Shown here piece after piece: positions 28,397 to 37,506 of a DNA stretch of 64,000 nt; within the stretch, counting starts at the first letter, position 1; the number at the start of each line of letters is the position of its first letter. The translations under genes were made by a program, and so were the position numbers. This DNA is from Marinobacter psychrophilus. Lineage in GTDB: Bacteria > Pseudomonadota > Gammaproteobacteria > Pseudomonadales > Oleiphilaceae. Below the pieces are notes generated by a model. It saw only the letters and a program-made list of their open reading frames with translations. It did no database searches and was not told where the DNA came from. The stretch covers positions 3,658,001 to 3,722,000 of the forward strand of contig NZ_CP011494.1 in the NCBI RefSeq assembly GCF_001043175.1, read 5' to 3'.

Positions 28397-28418
28397 TTCA
28401 TTTGCAAGGATGCAATCA
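28397..28418 (+). repeat. Right copy of the 22 bp direct repeat flanking the inserted module
   Basis: Identical to 19920-19941. It contains the radC ribosome binding site (AAGGA) and ends at the first base of the radC start codon. Confidence 0.85.
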
Positions 28419-29224
28419 TGAGAAACCCCCAGGCGACACCCTGTTCCGTTAAACCCTCTACAGAAACCACTCGGGTGCCACCTACCGAGACACCCTCAGC
28501 GGTAGCAGACAACGCCGCGGCAGCACCGTTCGCCAGCGCTGCAACGGCACCGTCCGCGGCATTATGGCCTACCGATGAACGTCCTCGTGAGCGTCTGTTG
28601 GCCCACGGCTCAGAGTGCTTGTCAGACGCCGAGCTGCTGGCCATCTTCCTGCGTACCGGCACCCGCGGCATGCCGGTAATGGAAATGGCCAGGTATCTTT
28701 TGGAAACCTTTGGCGGATTACGCAGCCTGATGACCGCTTCTAGCCGTCAGTTCTGCAGTATTAGAGGCCTGGGAACTGCCAAGTACGCGCAAATGCAGGC
28801 GGCCATGGAAATGGCACGGCGGGTAACGGACGAACCTCTGCGCCAAGGCGATCCTCTAAAGTCCCCGGAAGATACCCGGCGCTTCCTGGCCAGCCGCCTT
28901 GGCACTTACCCCCACGAAGTTTTCGCCGCCCTGTTTCTGGATAACCGGCACCGGGTAATCCATTATCGCGAGCTGTTCCGCGGCACCATTGACGGCGCTG
29001 CGGTGTACCCGCGGGAGGTGGTGCGCCAGGCGTTGGAAGACAACGCAGCAGCGGTTATATTTGCCCACAATCACCCAAGCGGTGTCGCCGAGCCCAGTCA
29101 GGCCGACATCGCACTGACCAAGCGCCTTAAAGACGCTCTGGCGCTAGTGGATATCAGGGTTCTTGACCATATGGTTGTGGGCCACGGTGAGGTAATATCA
29201 CTTGTCGAACGGGGTTTGATGTAG
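28418..29224 (+). CDS. radC: RadC/JAB-domain DNA repair family protein
   Basis: 268 residues. Residues 1-52 are a low-complexity Ala/Pro/Thr/Ser leader not usual in RadC. The conserved domain begins [29 protein letters not shown] (helix-hairpin-helix part), and [16 protein letters not shown] follows. The JAB metalloprotease-like part has [14 protein letters not shown] (Glu) and the zinc motif [16 protein letters not shown]. The biochemical role of RadC remains unsettled in the literature. The gene is intact here, is followed by rpmB as in other gammaproteobacteria, and has a degraded duplicate of its 5' region 8.5 kb upstream. Confidence 0.94.
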   Translation: MRNPQATPCSVKPSTETTRVPPTETPSAVADNAAAAPFASAATAPSAALWPTDERPRERLLAHGSECLSDAELLAIFLRTGTRGMPVMEMARYLLETFGGLRSLMTASSRQFCSIRGLGTAKYAQMQAAMEMARRVTDEPLRQGDPLKSPEDTRRFLASRLGTYPHEVFAALFLDNRHRVIHYRELFRGTIDGAAVYPREVVRQALEDNAAAVIFAHNHPSGVAEPSQADIALTKRLKDALALVDIRVLDHMVVGHGEVISLVERGLM

Positions 29225-29272
29225 ACTTGGGTTAACCAAGCTCGGAAATTGAACAATTTACCAACAATTTTT

Positions 29273-29301
29273 TTGCGTTGGGCTGCCAGTTCTGGTATAA
29301 A
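29273..29301 (+). promoter_or_regulatory. Predicted sigma-70 promoter of rpmB-rpmG
   Basis: TTGCGT (29273-29278), 17 bp spacer, TATAAA (29296-29301). Transcription would start near 29308, giving a leader of about 130 nt before rpmB. Confidence 0.65.
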
Positions 29302-29441
29302 AGCGTCCCTATTCTGACGGCGTCTGGCGAGTTACGTTCGGTTTTTAGACGCGAACAGGAAGCTCTAATTGCCCCTAGGCAACCAGAGACGCAATCAACG
29401 AATTCGATTATTAAGACCATAGTTCAAGGTCGGAGGCAAGT

Positions 29442-29678
29442 ATGTCCAGAGTTTGTCAGGTTACCGGTAAGCGTCCGGTTGCTGGTAACAACGTATCCCA
29501 CGCGATGAATCACACTCGTCGTCGTTTTCTGCCGAATCTGCAGAGCCATCGCTTTTGGGTTGAAACCGAGAAGCGCTTCGTGAAGCTGCGCGTATCCACC
29601 AAGGGTATGCGCATCATCGACAAAAAAGGTATTGACATCGTACTGGCCGATCTTCGTGCCCGTGGCGAGAAATTTTAA
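29442..29678 (+). CDS. rpmB: 50S ribosomal protein L28
   Basis: This 78-residue large-subunit protein is almost collinear with E. coli L28: [17 protein letters not shown], then [21 protein letters not shown] and [20 protein letters not shown]. It lacks the paired cysteines of zinc-binding forms. An AGGTCGGAGG-type site precedes the ATG. It is followed by rpmG after 11 bp. Confidence 0.98.
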   Translation: MSRVCQVTGKRPVAGNNVSHAMNHTRRRFLPNLQSHRFWVETEKRFVKLRVSTKGMRIIDKKGIDIVLADLRARGEKF

Positions 29679-29689
29679 GGAGCCATATC

Positions 29690-29845
29690 ATGCGCGAAAA
29701 AATCAAGCTGGTTTCATCAGCAGGTACGGGTCACTTTTACACCACCATGAAGAACAAGCGCAACACGCCGGAGAAAATCCAGCTGAGCAAGTTCGACCCG
29801 GTCGTACGTAAGCACGTGACCTACAAGGAAGCCAAGATCAAGTAG
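29690..29845 (+). CDS. rpmG: 50S ribosomal protein L33
   Basis: This 51-residue protein reads [19 protein letters not shown] and then [18 protein letters not shown] up to the C-terminal [11 protein letters not shown]. It has no cysteines, so it is the zinc-independent form. AAGGAG lies 7 bp before the ATG. It is co-transcribed with rpmB and followed by a strong terminator. Confidence 0.97.
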   Translation: MREKIKLVSSAGTGHFYTTMKNKRNTPEKIQLSKFDPVVRKHVTYKEAKIK

Positions 29846-29856
29846 TTGATCCGGTG

Positions 29857-29898
29857 ACCATAAAAAAACCCGACCATCGAGTCGGGTTTTTTTATGGT
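29857..29898. terminator. Bidirectional rho-independent terminator after rpmG
   Basis: A perfect 18 bp inverted repeat (29857-29874 and 29881-29898) with a 6 nt loop. It has a GC core CCCGAC/GTCGGG and A/T runs on both sides, so it can serve rpmBG from the left and the minus-strand phosphatase gene from the right. Confidence 0.95.
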
Positions 29899-29929
29899 CA
29901 AAAAACACTTCAAGACGATTTTGGCGACG

Positions 29930-30799
29930 TCACATCTGTTTTGGCAAAATAACATTTGCTTTTGGCAGGGTAACATCCAAGGCGATGGGCAGGTGGTCTG
30001 ACACCGGATAACTGACCACACCAGAGCTGTGAACCTGCAGGCTCGGGCTCACCAGAATATGGTCTAGCGCTTTTTCAGGGCGCCAGCTAGGAAAACTGTG
30101 AGCGTTTGCCGGCAACGGAATCAAGTCGGTCTGCTTTAGCGGCGTATTGGTCAGCAGCTGCTCCGCATGGGCGTTCATGTCGCCCATCAACACCACGTGA
30201 CGGTAGTCGCTGATCAATTCGCTAACAAAGCCCAGCTGACGCTGCTGGGCCGATTTACTCAGCGAAAGGTGCATCATAACCAGCAACAGCGGGTCTTCCG
30301 GATTACCATACTTGGCAACTATCACACCACGGCCGGGAATCAACCCCGGCAAACGGTGCTCTTTTACCTCAAGAGGCCGAAACCGGCTCAACAAACCATT
30401 GCTGTGCTGGGCAAACTGCCCAAGATTTCGGTTTAGCTGCTGATACCAATAGGGTATACCGGCGGCCTCGGCCAGGTACTGAACCTGATTAATATAGCCA
30501 CTGCGCAAACTGCCACCGTCACATTCCTGTAGCGCAATAACGTCGTAATTACTCAGCAGCGTGGCAATCCGGTCCAGATTTTCAAAACGACTACGATGAG
30601 GCAACACGTGCTGCCAACTGCGGGTCAGGTAGTGCCGGTATGACGACGTACTGATGCCGACCTGAATATTGAACGTCAGCAGCCGAATGTGATCACCTTC
30701 CGAAAAATCCGGAACGTGGTCCACACCCGATGAGCTGCCGCGAGCATCACCCGCAGAACGCCGCATATCATTCCACTGATTGCGCAAACGCTTATACAT
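29930..30799 (-). CDS. Endonuclease/exonuclease/phosphatase (EEP) family protein
   Basis: About 289 residues with the EEP fold shared by nucleases, sphingomyelinases and inositol phosphatases. Metal and catalytic motifs are visible: LLTFNIQVGIS (Asn), IALQECDG (Glu), VMMHLSLSKSAQQRQL (His-rich), VLMGDMNAHAEQL (Asp-Asn pair), ALDHILVSPSL (Asp-His) and the terminal SDHLPIALDV (catalytic His). No signal peptide is obvious. The start may be this ATG or the GTG 6 bp upstream. It sits upstream of the rpmG terminator in convergent orientation. The substrate is not predictable. Confidence 0.88.
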   Translation of the reverse strand: MYKRLRNQWNDMRRSAGDARGSSSGVDHVPDFSEGDHIRLLTFNIQVGISTSSYRHYLTRSWQHVLPHRSRFENLDRIATLLSNYDVIALQECDGGSLRSGYINQVQYLAEAAGIPYWYQQLNRNLGQFAQHSNGLLSRFRPLEVKEHRLPGLIPGRGVIVAKYGNPEDPLLLVMMHLSLSKSAQQRQLGFVSELISDYRHVVLMGDMNAHAEQLLTNTPLKQTDLIPLPANAHSFPSWRPEKALDHILVSPSLQVHSSGVVSYPVSDHLPIALDVTLPKANVILPKQM

Positions 30800-30852
30800 A
30801 GCCACCTATAATTTAAGGGTTCACGCTCCGCTCGCTTAACGGCTCTTTACGC

Positions 30853-31488
30853 TTACTCGCCGTCGCCGTGCTCCTGAGCAACCAGGTATTTAACCACCTC
30901 AATCGCCGCTTGCGGGCTACCAGCCGTAGAAGCGCTAACAATGTACTTGCCATTGACCAGCATAGTCGGTGTTCCGGTTACTCGCGCGCCGCGTATTTTG
31001 GCCTGCGCTTGCTGCATGCGGGCATTCACGCCAAAGCTTTTATAGTTCTTCAGAAATTCATCCGCATCCACACCGTGCTCGGCGACAAAGTCCGCCAGAG
31101 CTTCAGGCGTGTTCAGCTGTCGGCGCTCGACCACCAAAGCCTCGAACAAGGCATTGTGAACCTTATCCAGTTCACCCATGGCCTGCAGCGCGTAAAACGC
31201 GTAGGCGTGGGGCTCCCAAGACTTACCCAACGCAGCCGGCAAGCGAACATAATCAACGTAGTCTGGCGCGTTGTTTTCGTATTCTTCGGCTAACGGCTTA
31301 AATGAATAACAGTGCGGGCAGCCGTACCAGAACACCTCAGCAACCTCTATTTTATCGGCCTGATCGGTTCGCACTGGGTTATCCAGCGCTTTGTAGTGGG
31401 TGCCCTGCTGCCAATCTGCCGCCATAGCGGGTAATGCAATGGCCATAGTTCCCGCCAGTACGGCGGCCCTTATTACTGTCTTAATCAT
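30853..31488 (-). CDS. dsbA: Thiol:disulfide interchange protein DsbA
   Basis: This 211-residue periplasmic oxidoreductase introduces disulfides into exported proteins. The signal peptide is AAVLAGTMAIALPAMA. The active site is EVFWYGCPHCYSF (CPHC), and the cis-Pro loop is VTGTPTMLVNGKY. The length and helical insert are typical of DsbA. It is adjacent to cytochrome c4, as in Pseudomonas (cc4-dsbA); an intrinsic terminator separates the two genes. Confidence 0.96.
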   Translation of the reverse strand: MIKTVIRAAVLAGTMAIALPAMAADWQQGTHYKALDNPVRTDQADKIEVAEVFWYGCPHCYSFKPLAEEYENNAPDYVDYVRLPAALGKSWEPHAYAFYALQAMGELDKVHNALFEALVVERRQLNTPEALADFVAEHGVDADEFLKNYKSFGVNARMQQAQAKIRGARVTGTPTMLVNGKYIVSASTAGSPQAAIEVVKYLVAQEHGDGE

Positions 31489-31594
31489 TCATTGTCTCCG
31501 ACTTGTTGATTACGTAAGGTAGGATTATGACCACATAGGGCGAAAAAGTTCCATTCACACTAATACCAACCTAGTTACCGTCCGGTCAATAACA

Positions 31595-31620
31595 AAAAAC
31601 CCTGCACAGGCAGGGTTTTT
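31595..31620. terminator. Intrinsic terminator between cytochrome c4 and dsbA
   Basis: AAAAACCCTG and its exact complement CAGGGTTTTT with a 6 nt loop. The A/T tails allow termination in both directions; it probably ends the cytochrome c4 transcript, leaving dsbA with its own promoter. Confidence 0.9.
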
Positions 31621-31641
31621 TTGCTAAAACAACGGCCTGAC

Positions 31642-32250
31642 TCAGTTAAGCCCAGAAACGTAATTGGCAACAGCTTCAATTTCAAAATCGGTCAACTTAG
31701 ACGCTATGTCCATCATGATCGCTGCATTATTGCCGTTGGCACGGGTACCGTCACGGTAGGCATGCAACTGCTTGGCCACATATTCCGCGTTCTGGCCACC
31801 CAATGCCGGGTAACCACCCGGCGCGTTGCCATGCCCTTGTGGGCTGTGACAACCGGCACAGGATGGAACACCCGATGCCATATTACCGCCGCGATACAAG
31901 GCTTGGCCCTGCTCAACCAAATCCGGATTAGCCTGGTTCACGCCCATCTCCTGGCCGGCAAAATAGGCCGCAAGATCCTGCAGATCCTGATTGGACTTAC
32001 CCGTTAGCTGGCCGGTCATTTCAACAATGACACGCTCATCCTTCTGGATGGCAACTAATTGGTTGTGCAGATATTTTTCACCCAAACCCGAAATTTTCGG
32101 ATAAACGCCCATTATGGGATTGGCACCACCCTGCCCATGACAGGCTTGGCATGCTGCTGCGTTCTGTTCACCTGCTTGAGGATCTCCTGCCCCGTGCGCC
32201 ATCGCTGTAAGGCCGACACCGAGAACAACTCCTGCGATCAGTTTCTTCAT
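31642..32250 (-). CDS. Cytochrome c4 (dihaem)
   Basis: This 202-residue periplasmic dihaem cytochrome has a signal peptide ending near AMAHGA. Haem sites are CQACH (near residue 35) and CAGCH (near residue 131), one per half, showing the internal duplication typical of c4. Conserved Met ligands are probably in the MTGQL and MMDIASKLTD contexts. It transfers electrons toward terminal oxidases such as the cbb3 or bc1-linked chain. It is divergent from engB with a 175 bp intergenic region. Confidence 0.93.
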   Translation of the reverse strand: MKKLIAGVVLGVGLTAMAHGAGDPQAGEQNAAACQACHGQGGANPIMGVYPKISGLGEKYLHNQLVAIQKDERVIVEMTGQLTGKSNQDLQDLAAYFAGQEMGVNQANPDLVEQGQALYRGGNMASGVPSCAGCHSPQGHGNAPGGYPALGGQNAEYVAKQLHAYRDGTRANGNNAAIMMDIASKLTDFEIEAVANYVSGLN

Positions 32251-32425
32251 GCTCGCTCCGCTTCTCTCATCTTAAAATATTCTTGGTTATGCAGCCATAA
32301 AGACTGGACCGTTCAGGGACAATACCGGGACTGAAACTGCGGACACGCCAAGCGCACCGCCCGGAATTGGTGTAGCATTATACATTAATCCCTGCTAACT
32401 AAAATCCAAAGGAAAGCCAATAGCC

Positions 32426-33067
32426 GTGGACTCTGATCTGACTCAAAAAAACCTGTCATTCAATAGCGCCCGATTTATGGTCAGCGCATCAAAGCTGAAC
32501 GAATGCCCGGCGGATATTGGCGCAGAAGTCGCCTTTGCCGGCCGCTCCAACGCCGGTAAATCGAGCGCATTGAACACCATCACCGTAAACGGCAAACTAG
32601 CGCGAACCAGTAAAACCCCCGGACGCACCCGGTTGATCAACTTTTTTTCGCTAAACCGGGAAAATACTCGGCTCGTTGATTTGCCCGGTTACGGTTATGC
32701 CAGAGTGTCTCGTGACATGAAAGACGACTGGCAAACCCACTTGGGCCATTATTTAAACGATCGCCGCTGCCTGCGCGGCCTAGTATTGGTTATGGATATT
32801 CGTCACCCACTGACCGAATTCGACCAAACGATGGTCCAATGGTGCCAGCACAACACCATGCCGCTGATGATTCTGGCGACAAAATCCGACAAACTGAAAT
32901 TTGGCCAAGCTAAAACGGCCATGCTGGGCATCCGCCAGAAGCTGAACGAGTTCAGCTGCGTGCAGCACTTAATCATGTTCTCTTCCAGCAACAAAACCGG
33001 CCTGGATGAATGCCGCCAAGCACTGGTTCATTGGCTGGAAGCAGAGCCGGAAGCCGCTGAAGAATAG
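32426..33067 (+). CDS. engB: Ribosome biogenesis GTP-binding protein EngB/YihA (YsxC)
   Basis: This 213-residue essential GTPase assists large-subunit assembly. G motifs: G1 AGRSNAGKSSALNTI, G2 in KTPGRTRLINFF, G3 DLPGYGYA, G4 ATKSDKL, and G5 near MFSSSNKTG. It starts with GTG (32426) behind AAAGGAAAG. It is divergent from the cytochrome c4 gene, an arrangement common in gammaproteobacteria. Confidence 0.96.
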   Translation: MDSDLTQKNLSFNSARFMVSASKLNECPADIGAEVAFAGRSNAGKSSALNTITVNGKLARTSKTPGRTRLINFFSLNRENTRLVDLPGYGYARVSRDMKDDWQTHLGHYLNDRRCLRGLVLVMDIRHPLTEFDQTMVQWCQHNTMPLMILATKSDKLKFGQAKTAMLGIRQKLNEFSCVQHLIMFSSSNKTGLDECRQALVHWLEAEPEAAEE

Positions 33068-33094
33068 TAACTCGCGCCTTCGACGCAAGCCAGA

Positions 33095-33130
33095 CATGAA
33101 AAAAGCCGGCCCAAAATAATTCAGGCCGGC
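33095..33130 (-). terminator. Terminator of the TetR regulator gene (minus strand)
   Basis: GCCGGCC (33105-33111) pairs with GGCCGGC (33124-33130). On the minus strand the hairpin is followed by a TTTTTT run (complement of the A-run near 33099-33104), correct for a transcript coming from the TetR gene. Confidence 0.75.
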
Positions 33131-33217
33131 CAACGTCAGGGTTTGCGACGTGCTAAAACCTGAAAGCACCTTCCTTGAGCTTCCAAACAAACATGGGAAA
33201 CGTCCGGATCCCCCATG

Positions 33218-33889
33218 TTAACTACTTGGATGCGCCGCCTGGCAAAAAGTTCCCGGGCGATAAGTCTCCCGCAGTGCCAACACCGGTTCGCGATATTCCG
33301 GGGTCACGTGGGGCAGTTCCAGAGTCAACACCTGATAAATACCCTGCTTCAACTCCGCCAGCGTTAATACCGCCGGCTCTTCGGTTGCATGAGCGGTTTT
33401 TAGATAGGCCATCCAATTGGTAATGACCAGCCATACATTCAGCGCCATGGCGGACCGCAGCGGCTCAGGACGCGGCGTAATAATGCCACCGCTGGCGAGC
33501 TGGCTAAAGATACCGTTGATGGCGCTCAGGCAACGGCCGGTAAAATCACCGTAGCCTGCGCGCAGGCGTGGGTCTGCGTCTAGCAGCGACTCCAGGTCAC
33601 GATGGAAAAACCGATATTGCCACAAACCGTCGAACACTGCCTCCAGATACCAGGCCAGATCTGCCAGCACCAAAGGCTGGCTGCCAGGTGCCGCCAGGTA
33701 ATAGTCAACCTGCTGCTGATAGGCTAGAAACAGCTCGTAAACAATGTCGGCCTTGTTGCGGAAATGGTAATAAAGATTGCCAGGTGAAATCGCCAGTTTT
33801 GCCGCGATGTGGTTGGTGCTAATCGCGCGCTCACCACTTTTGTTAAACAGCTGCAGACTGGTCTGCAGGATTCGGTCTCGGGTTTTCAT
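33218..33889 (-). CDS. TetR family transcriptional regulator
   Basis: About 223 residues. The N-terminal helix-turn-helix is clear: RDRILQTSLQLFNKSGERAISTNHIAAKLAISPGNLYYHFRNKADI (canonical TetR layout ending in YYHF). The rest is a helical ligand/dimer domain that resembles the TetR_C-type members linked to aldehyde or alkane metabolism genes. The ATG at 33889 fits the HTH start better than the GTG at 33922. It is divergent from the aldehyde dehydrogenase gene, and a 16 bp palindrome lies between them (33974-33989), so it likely represses that gene and perhaps itself. Confidence 0.9.
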   Translation of the reverse strand: MKTRDRILQTSLQLFNKSGERAISTNHIAAKLAISPGNLYYHFRNKADIVYELFLAYQQQVDYYLAAPGSQPLVLADLAWYLEAVFDGLWQYRFFHRDLESLLDADPRLRAGYGDFTGRCLSAINGIFSQLASGGIITPRPEPLRSAMALNVWLVITNWMAYLKTAHATEEPAVLTLAELKQGIYQVLTLELPHVTPEYREPVLALRETYRPGTFCQAAHPSS

Positions 33890-33964
33890 AAAATCGCCAA
33901 AAATCGAAAAATCAACGCTCACGCAAGCGCCAGCGAATGCAGCAGGCGCCTCTTTTTACGCCAC

Positions 33965-33993
33965 TTGACTCACTAGAGTATATACTCTAATAA
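33965..33993 (+). promoter_or_regulatory. Aldehyde dehydrogenase promoter overlapping a palindromic operator
   Basis: TTGACT (33965-33970), 17 bp spacer, TAATAA (33988-33993) is a near-consensus sigma-70 promoter. The spacer and the start of the -10 box contain the perfect 16 bp palindrome TAGAGTATATACTCTA (33974-33989), placed for direct steric repression, presumably by the divergent TetR protein. Confidence 0.8.
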
Positions 33994-34048
33994 TGAATTC
34001 TAACGCAACCAAAGTGCGTTTTGCACTGACATACTGGGAGTCTTTCTA

Positions 34049-35542
34049 ATGGGCGCAACCCTAGCTACCAACGCTGCAAAGAGCACCAACAGTGCGGCGG
34101 CAGACACGGAAAACCCGGCAGAGAACAGCGCCGAGCAAATTGGCTATACCCACGCCGTTTTCCAAAAACAGCAGCAAGCATTTCGCGCCCAACCCATGCC
34201 AACGGCCGACGAGCGCCGCGACAACCTGAATCGATTGAAACAGGCGCTGCTGAGCTGGCAGGACTTACTGATAGCAGCCATTGACAAAGACTTTGGTTGT
34301 CGCTCGAAAGATGAAACTCTGATTGCCGAAATCATGCCTTCCGTGCAGGGCATCAACTACACCCTGAAACATCTCGACAGCTGGATGAAACCGTCAAAAC
34401 GGCACGTATCCATGCTGTTCCGCCCTGCCAGCAATCAGGTGCATTACCAACCTAAGGGTGTGGTGGGGGTGATTGTGCCCTGGAACTATCCGCTTTACCT
34501 GGCCATCGGGCCTTTGGTCGCGTCGCTGGCCGCCGGCAACCGCACCATGGTAAAAATGTCGGAATTTACCCCGCACACTTCCACGCTAATGAAAGAGTTG
34601 GTGGAAGCCACCTTCGACGAGGAGCAGGTAGCCGTTATTCTGGGGGATGCCAAGGTCGCCGCAGACTTCTCTGAGCGGCCGTTCAATCATTTGCTATTCA
34701 CCGGGTCAACCTCAGTGGGCAGGCTGGTGATGCAGGCCGCGGCCAAAAACCTGACACCCGTCACCCTCGAGCTTGGCGGAAAATCACCGGCGATTGTCGC
34801 AACCGACGTACCACTAAAGGACGCAGCCCAGCGCATTGCCTTTGGCAAGGCATTCAACGCTGGCCAAACCTGCGTAGCACCAGACTACGTGCTTTGCCCG
34901 GCTGACAGAGTGGCTGCGTTTGTTGAGGAGTACCGCAAACAGTTCAGCGCCATGTACCCGTCACTGCGGGACAACACCGACTACACGGCGATCATCAACC
35001 AACGCCAGTACCAGCGCCTGCAGGGTTATCTGGATGACGCTCGCAGCAAAGGCGCAGAACTCGTCGAGATCAACCCTGCTAACGAAATTCTGGATGCCGC
35101 GAGCCACAAATTACCACTGACGTTACTATTGAACACAACGGCGGACATGCGGGTGATGCAGGACGAAATATTCGGCCCCATTCTGCCTGTTGTGGCCTAC
35201 GAAACGCTGGACGACGCCCTGCTCTTTATTAACAATCGCCCGCGCCCGCTGGCCTTGTATTACTTCGGTTACAACCAGAAAGAACAGCAAAAAGTCGTGA
35301 CCAACACCCACTCCGGCGGCATGTGCATAAACGACGCGTTGATGCATGTAGCTCAAGACGACCTGCCGTTCGGTGGCATTGGTGACTCCGGAATGGGGCA
35401 TTATCACGGCAAAGAAGGATTTCTTACCTTCAGCCACCAGCGCGGAATTTTCGCCAAGCAGCAGTTCAACAGCGGCAAAGCGGTGTACCCGCCCCATGGC
35501 GGTGTTGCCCACAAACTGATCTACAAACTGTTCATTCGCTGA
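34049..35542 (+). CDS. Aldehyde dehydrogenase (coniferyl aldehyde dehydrogenase-like)
   Basis: This 497-residue NAD(P)-dependent ALDH oxidises aldehydes to acids. The cofactor region shows GVVGVIVPWNYPLYLAIGPL and LFTGSTSVGRLVMQAAAK. The general base is Glu in LELGGKSPAIVA and the nucleophile is Cys in NAGQTCVAPDYVL. QDEIFGPILPVVAYETLDDALLFIN is a family block near the end. The long-chain/coniferyl-aldehyde-type layout (short C-terminus with no extra barrel) fits membrane-associated fatty aldehyde enzymes. The upstream TetR gene and operator suggest induction by an aldehyde or alcohol. GGGAG lies about 9 bp before the ATG. Confidence 0.9.
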   Translation: MGATLATNAAKSTNSAAADTENPAENSAEQIGYTHAVFQKQQQAFRAQPMPTADERRDNLNRLKQALLSWQDLLIAAIDKDFGCRSKDETLIAEIMPSVQGINYTLKHLDSWMKPSKRHVSMLFRPASNQVHYQPKGVVGVIVPWNYPLYLAIGPLVASLAAGNRTMVKMSEFTPHTSTLMKELVEATFDEEQVAVILGDAKVAADFSERPFNHLLFTGSTSVGRLVMQAAAKNLTPVTLELGGKSPAIVATDVPLKDAAQRIAFGKAFNAGQTCVAPDYVLCPADRVAAFVEEYRKQFSAMYPSLRDNTDYTAIINQRQYQRLQGYLDDARSKGAELVEINPANEILDAASHKLPLTLLLNTTADMRVMQDEIFGPILPVVAYETLDDALLFINNRPRPLALYYFGYNQKEQQKVVTNTHSGGMCINDALMHVAQDDLPFGGIGDSGMGHYHGKEGFLTFSHQRGIFAKQQFNSGKAVYPPHGGVAHKLIYKLFIR

Positions 35543-35624
35543 GTCAGTTGCACCCGGTTCGTCGCGAAACATTGCTGGCGCTGCTATTCTGGGCAAAATA
35601 GCGATAGAGCGACAGGAGTTGTAA

Positions 35625-36101
<477 letters not shown>

Positions 36102-36144
36102 AGCAGAACGCCCGACCCGGGCTATTCCCTGAACCAAACCAACA

Positions 36145-36177
36145 CCGGCCAGCATGCCAAACCAGGCAGCTGGCCGG
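36145..36177. terminator. Hairpin between convergent coaD and DUF945 genes
   Basis: CCGGCCAGC and its exact complement GCTGGCCGG form a 9 bp stem, with a second short pairing (TGCC/GGCA) inside. There is no clear T-run, so it may be a transcript-end structure rather than a classic intrinsic terminator. Confidence 0.5.
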
Positions 36178-36186
36178 ACCCATCGA

Positions 36187-37476
36187 TTACAACAGCGGCG
36201 GCAGCGGAATTGGCCGGCCGTTGACGTTCAACATCAAATCTTTCAAAGTTGCTTTCAGCAACAGGCGATCACCTTCCGTAATCAACAGCCCATCTTTAAT
36301 CAACGGCGCTGTTTGCATGCGCACAGCTTCGTTGTTTTCAGCCAGGGCCAGCGGTATGGATAACTCCATTTCACCTTCAAGCGCCGGCATGATCAGTAAC
36401 GATTCAGAATCGCCCGCAACCCCAGGATGGGTTACCAGCACTTTGCCCTGCAACGGCCCGTCCGGGCTGACCAGATGAATGTCCGGAAAACCCACACTGA
36501 AGCCTGCTGCCGCTAACATCTGCATCGACTCGCCCACGTCTGACATCGCCTGCATTTGTTGCTGAAACGCAGTTGGGTCGCCATTTTTGGCGGCAAATGC
36601 CGCCAGCTGCATATCCGTCACGCTGCGGCTAACAGCGTTCCAGGCCTCTACGTTCAGGCCCTTCAGCGCGAACTCAATGCGGTGTGGCCCCAGGGTATCC
36701 CCTGCAGCCAACTGCAGCTCGTCCAGTTTGACGCTTATGAACGAATCCAGAGCGCTGTTGTCGTCTGTTGCTTTGCTGTTCGAATAGAGCGACAGACCGC
36801 GCAGCATAATGGCGTCAGCGTTTGCAGGCATCAACTCCAGACCCTGCAACGCGAGTGTGCCCTCGCCGGTCCAGATGTCACCGCTCAAACGTTGCATTTG
36901 CTGCTCCAGCGTCAGATCGCTGAGGCGCAGATCTACCTCTTCCGAGGCAATCACCAGCGACGGCCAGTCTGCACTGATATTCACAGCGTCTGCGCCGAAG
37001 CTGCCATTTACGCGCACCACACCACCACTGCCAAAGACGGTCTCCGCGTTACCGTCATCAGTAATGCTGAACTTGGGCACGGTCAGCTCGGCTACCGCCG
37101 AACCCCAAAGCCGGGTTTCTGCGGTCAAGCGAGGGGCGTCATCACCAAACCAGCTTTCGCCTGCCGGGGTCCAGCCGTCCACCGGTTTAAAGTCGATCAG
37201 GCTGCCGGTCAGGCCATGGCTCACGCTGGCAAGGTAGGGAACGCTCAGTTCCTCACCGCTTGCCGGGTCTCGTAGCAACAATTTACCCTCAAATTCGGAG
37301 CTCCAAAATCCGCGGTCGTAGCGCCCGACTTGCATTTCCAACCAGGTCTGGGAACCGTTCACTTCCTGTGAAGCCAGCTGCCACTGTTGCTCGGTCAGGT
37401 AGCCTGTGCCATAGGGCAAAGCAATACCCGCCAACACTAGCAGTCCGGCAGATGCCATTATCCATTGTCGTTTCAA
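36187..37476 (-). CDS. DUF945 (YdgA-like) family protein
   Basis: This 429-residue protein has one N-terminal membrane/signal segment (MASAGLLVLAGIALPYGTGYL) and a long beta-rich periplasmic region. The start of the mature part (TEQQWQLASQEVNGSQTWLEMQVGRYDRGFWSS) is typical of DUF945/YdgA proteins, whose function is not established. It starts with TTG at 37476, with GGAG 7 bp upstream. It lies 30 bp downstream of ppk1 on the same strand and may be co-transcribed. Confidence 0.8.
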   Translation of the reverse strand: MKRQWIMASAGLLVLAGIALPYGTGYLTEQQWQLASQEVNGSQTWLEMQVGRYDRGFWSSEFEGKLLLRDPASGEELSVPYLASVSHGLTGSLIDFKPVDGWTPAGESWFGDDAPRLTAETRLWGSAVAELTVPKFSITDDGNAETVFGSGGVVRVNGSFGADAVNISADWPSLVIASEEVDLRLSDLTLEQQMQRLSGDIWTGEGTLALQGLELMPANADAIMLRGLSLYSNSKATDDNSALDSFISVKLDELQLAAGDTLGPHRIEFALKGLNVEAWNAVSRSVTDMQLAAFAAKNGDPTAFQQQMQAMSDVGESMQMLAAAGFSVGFPDIHLVSPDGPLQGKVLVTHPGVAGDSESLLIMPALEGEMELSIPLALAENNEAVRMQTAPLIKDGLLITEGDRLLLKATLKDLMLNVNGRPIPLPPLL

Positions 37477-37506
37477 AGCGTTCTCCAGTCATACCACATT
37501 AATAAA

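Noticed and set aside
28370..28400. tRNA T-arm-like sequence (GGCTCGAATCA...) at both module edges, suggesting a tRNA attachment site
   Set aside because: No acceptor, D or anticodon arm can be folded around it and there is no CCA end; a simple radC leader hairpin explains it.
36556..37275. 239-residue + strand frame opposite the DUF945 gene
   Set aside because: No start site; the minus-strand gene has a signal peptide, ribosome site and family similarity.
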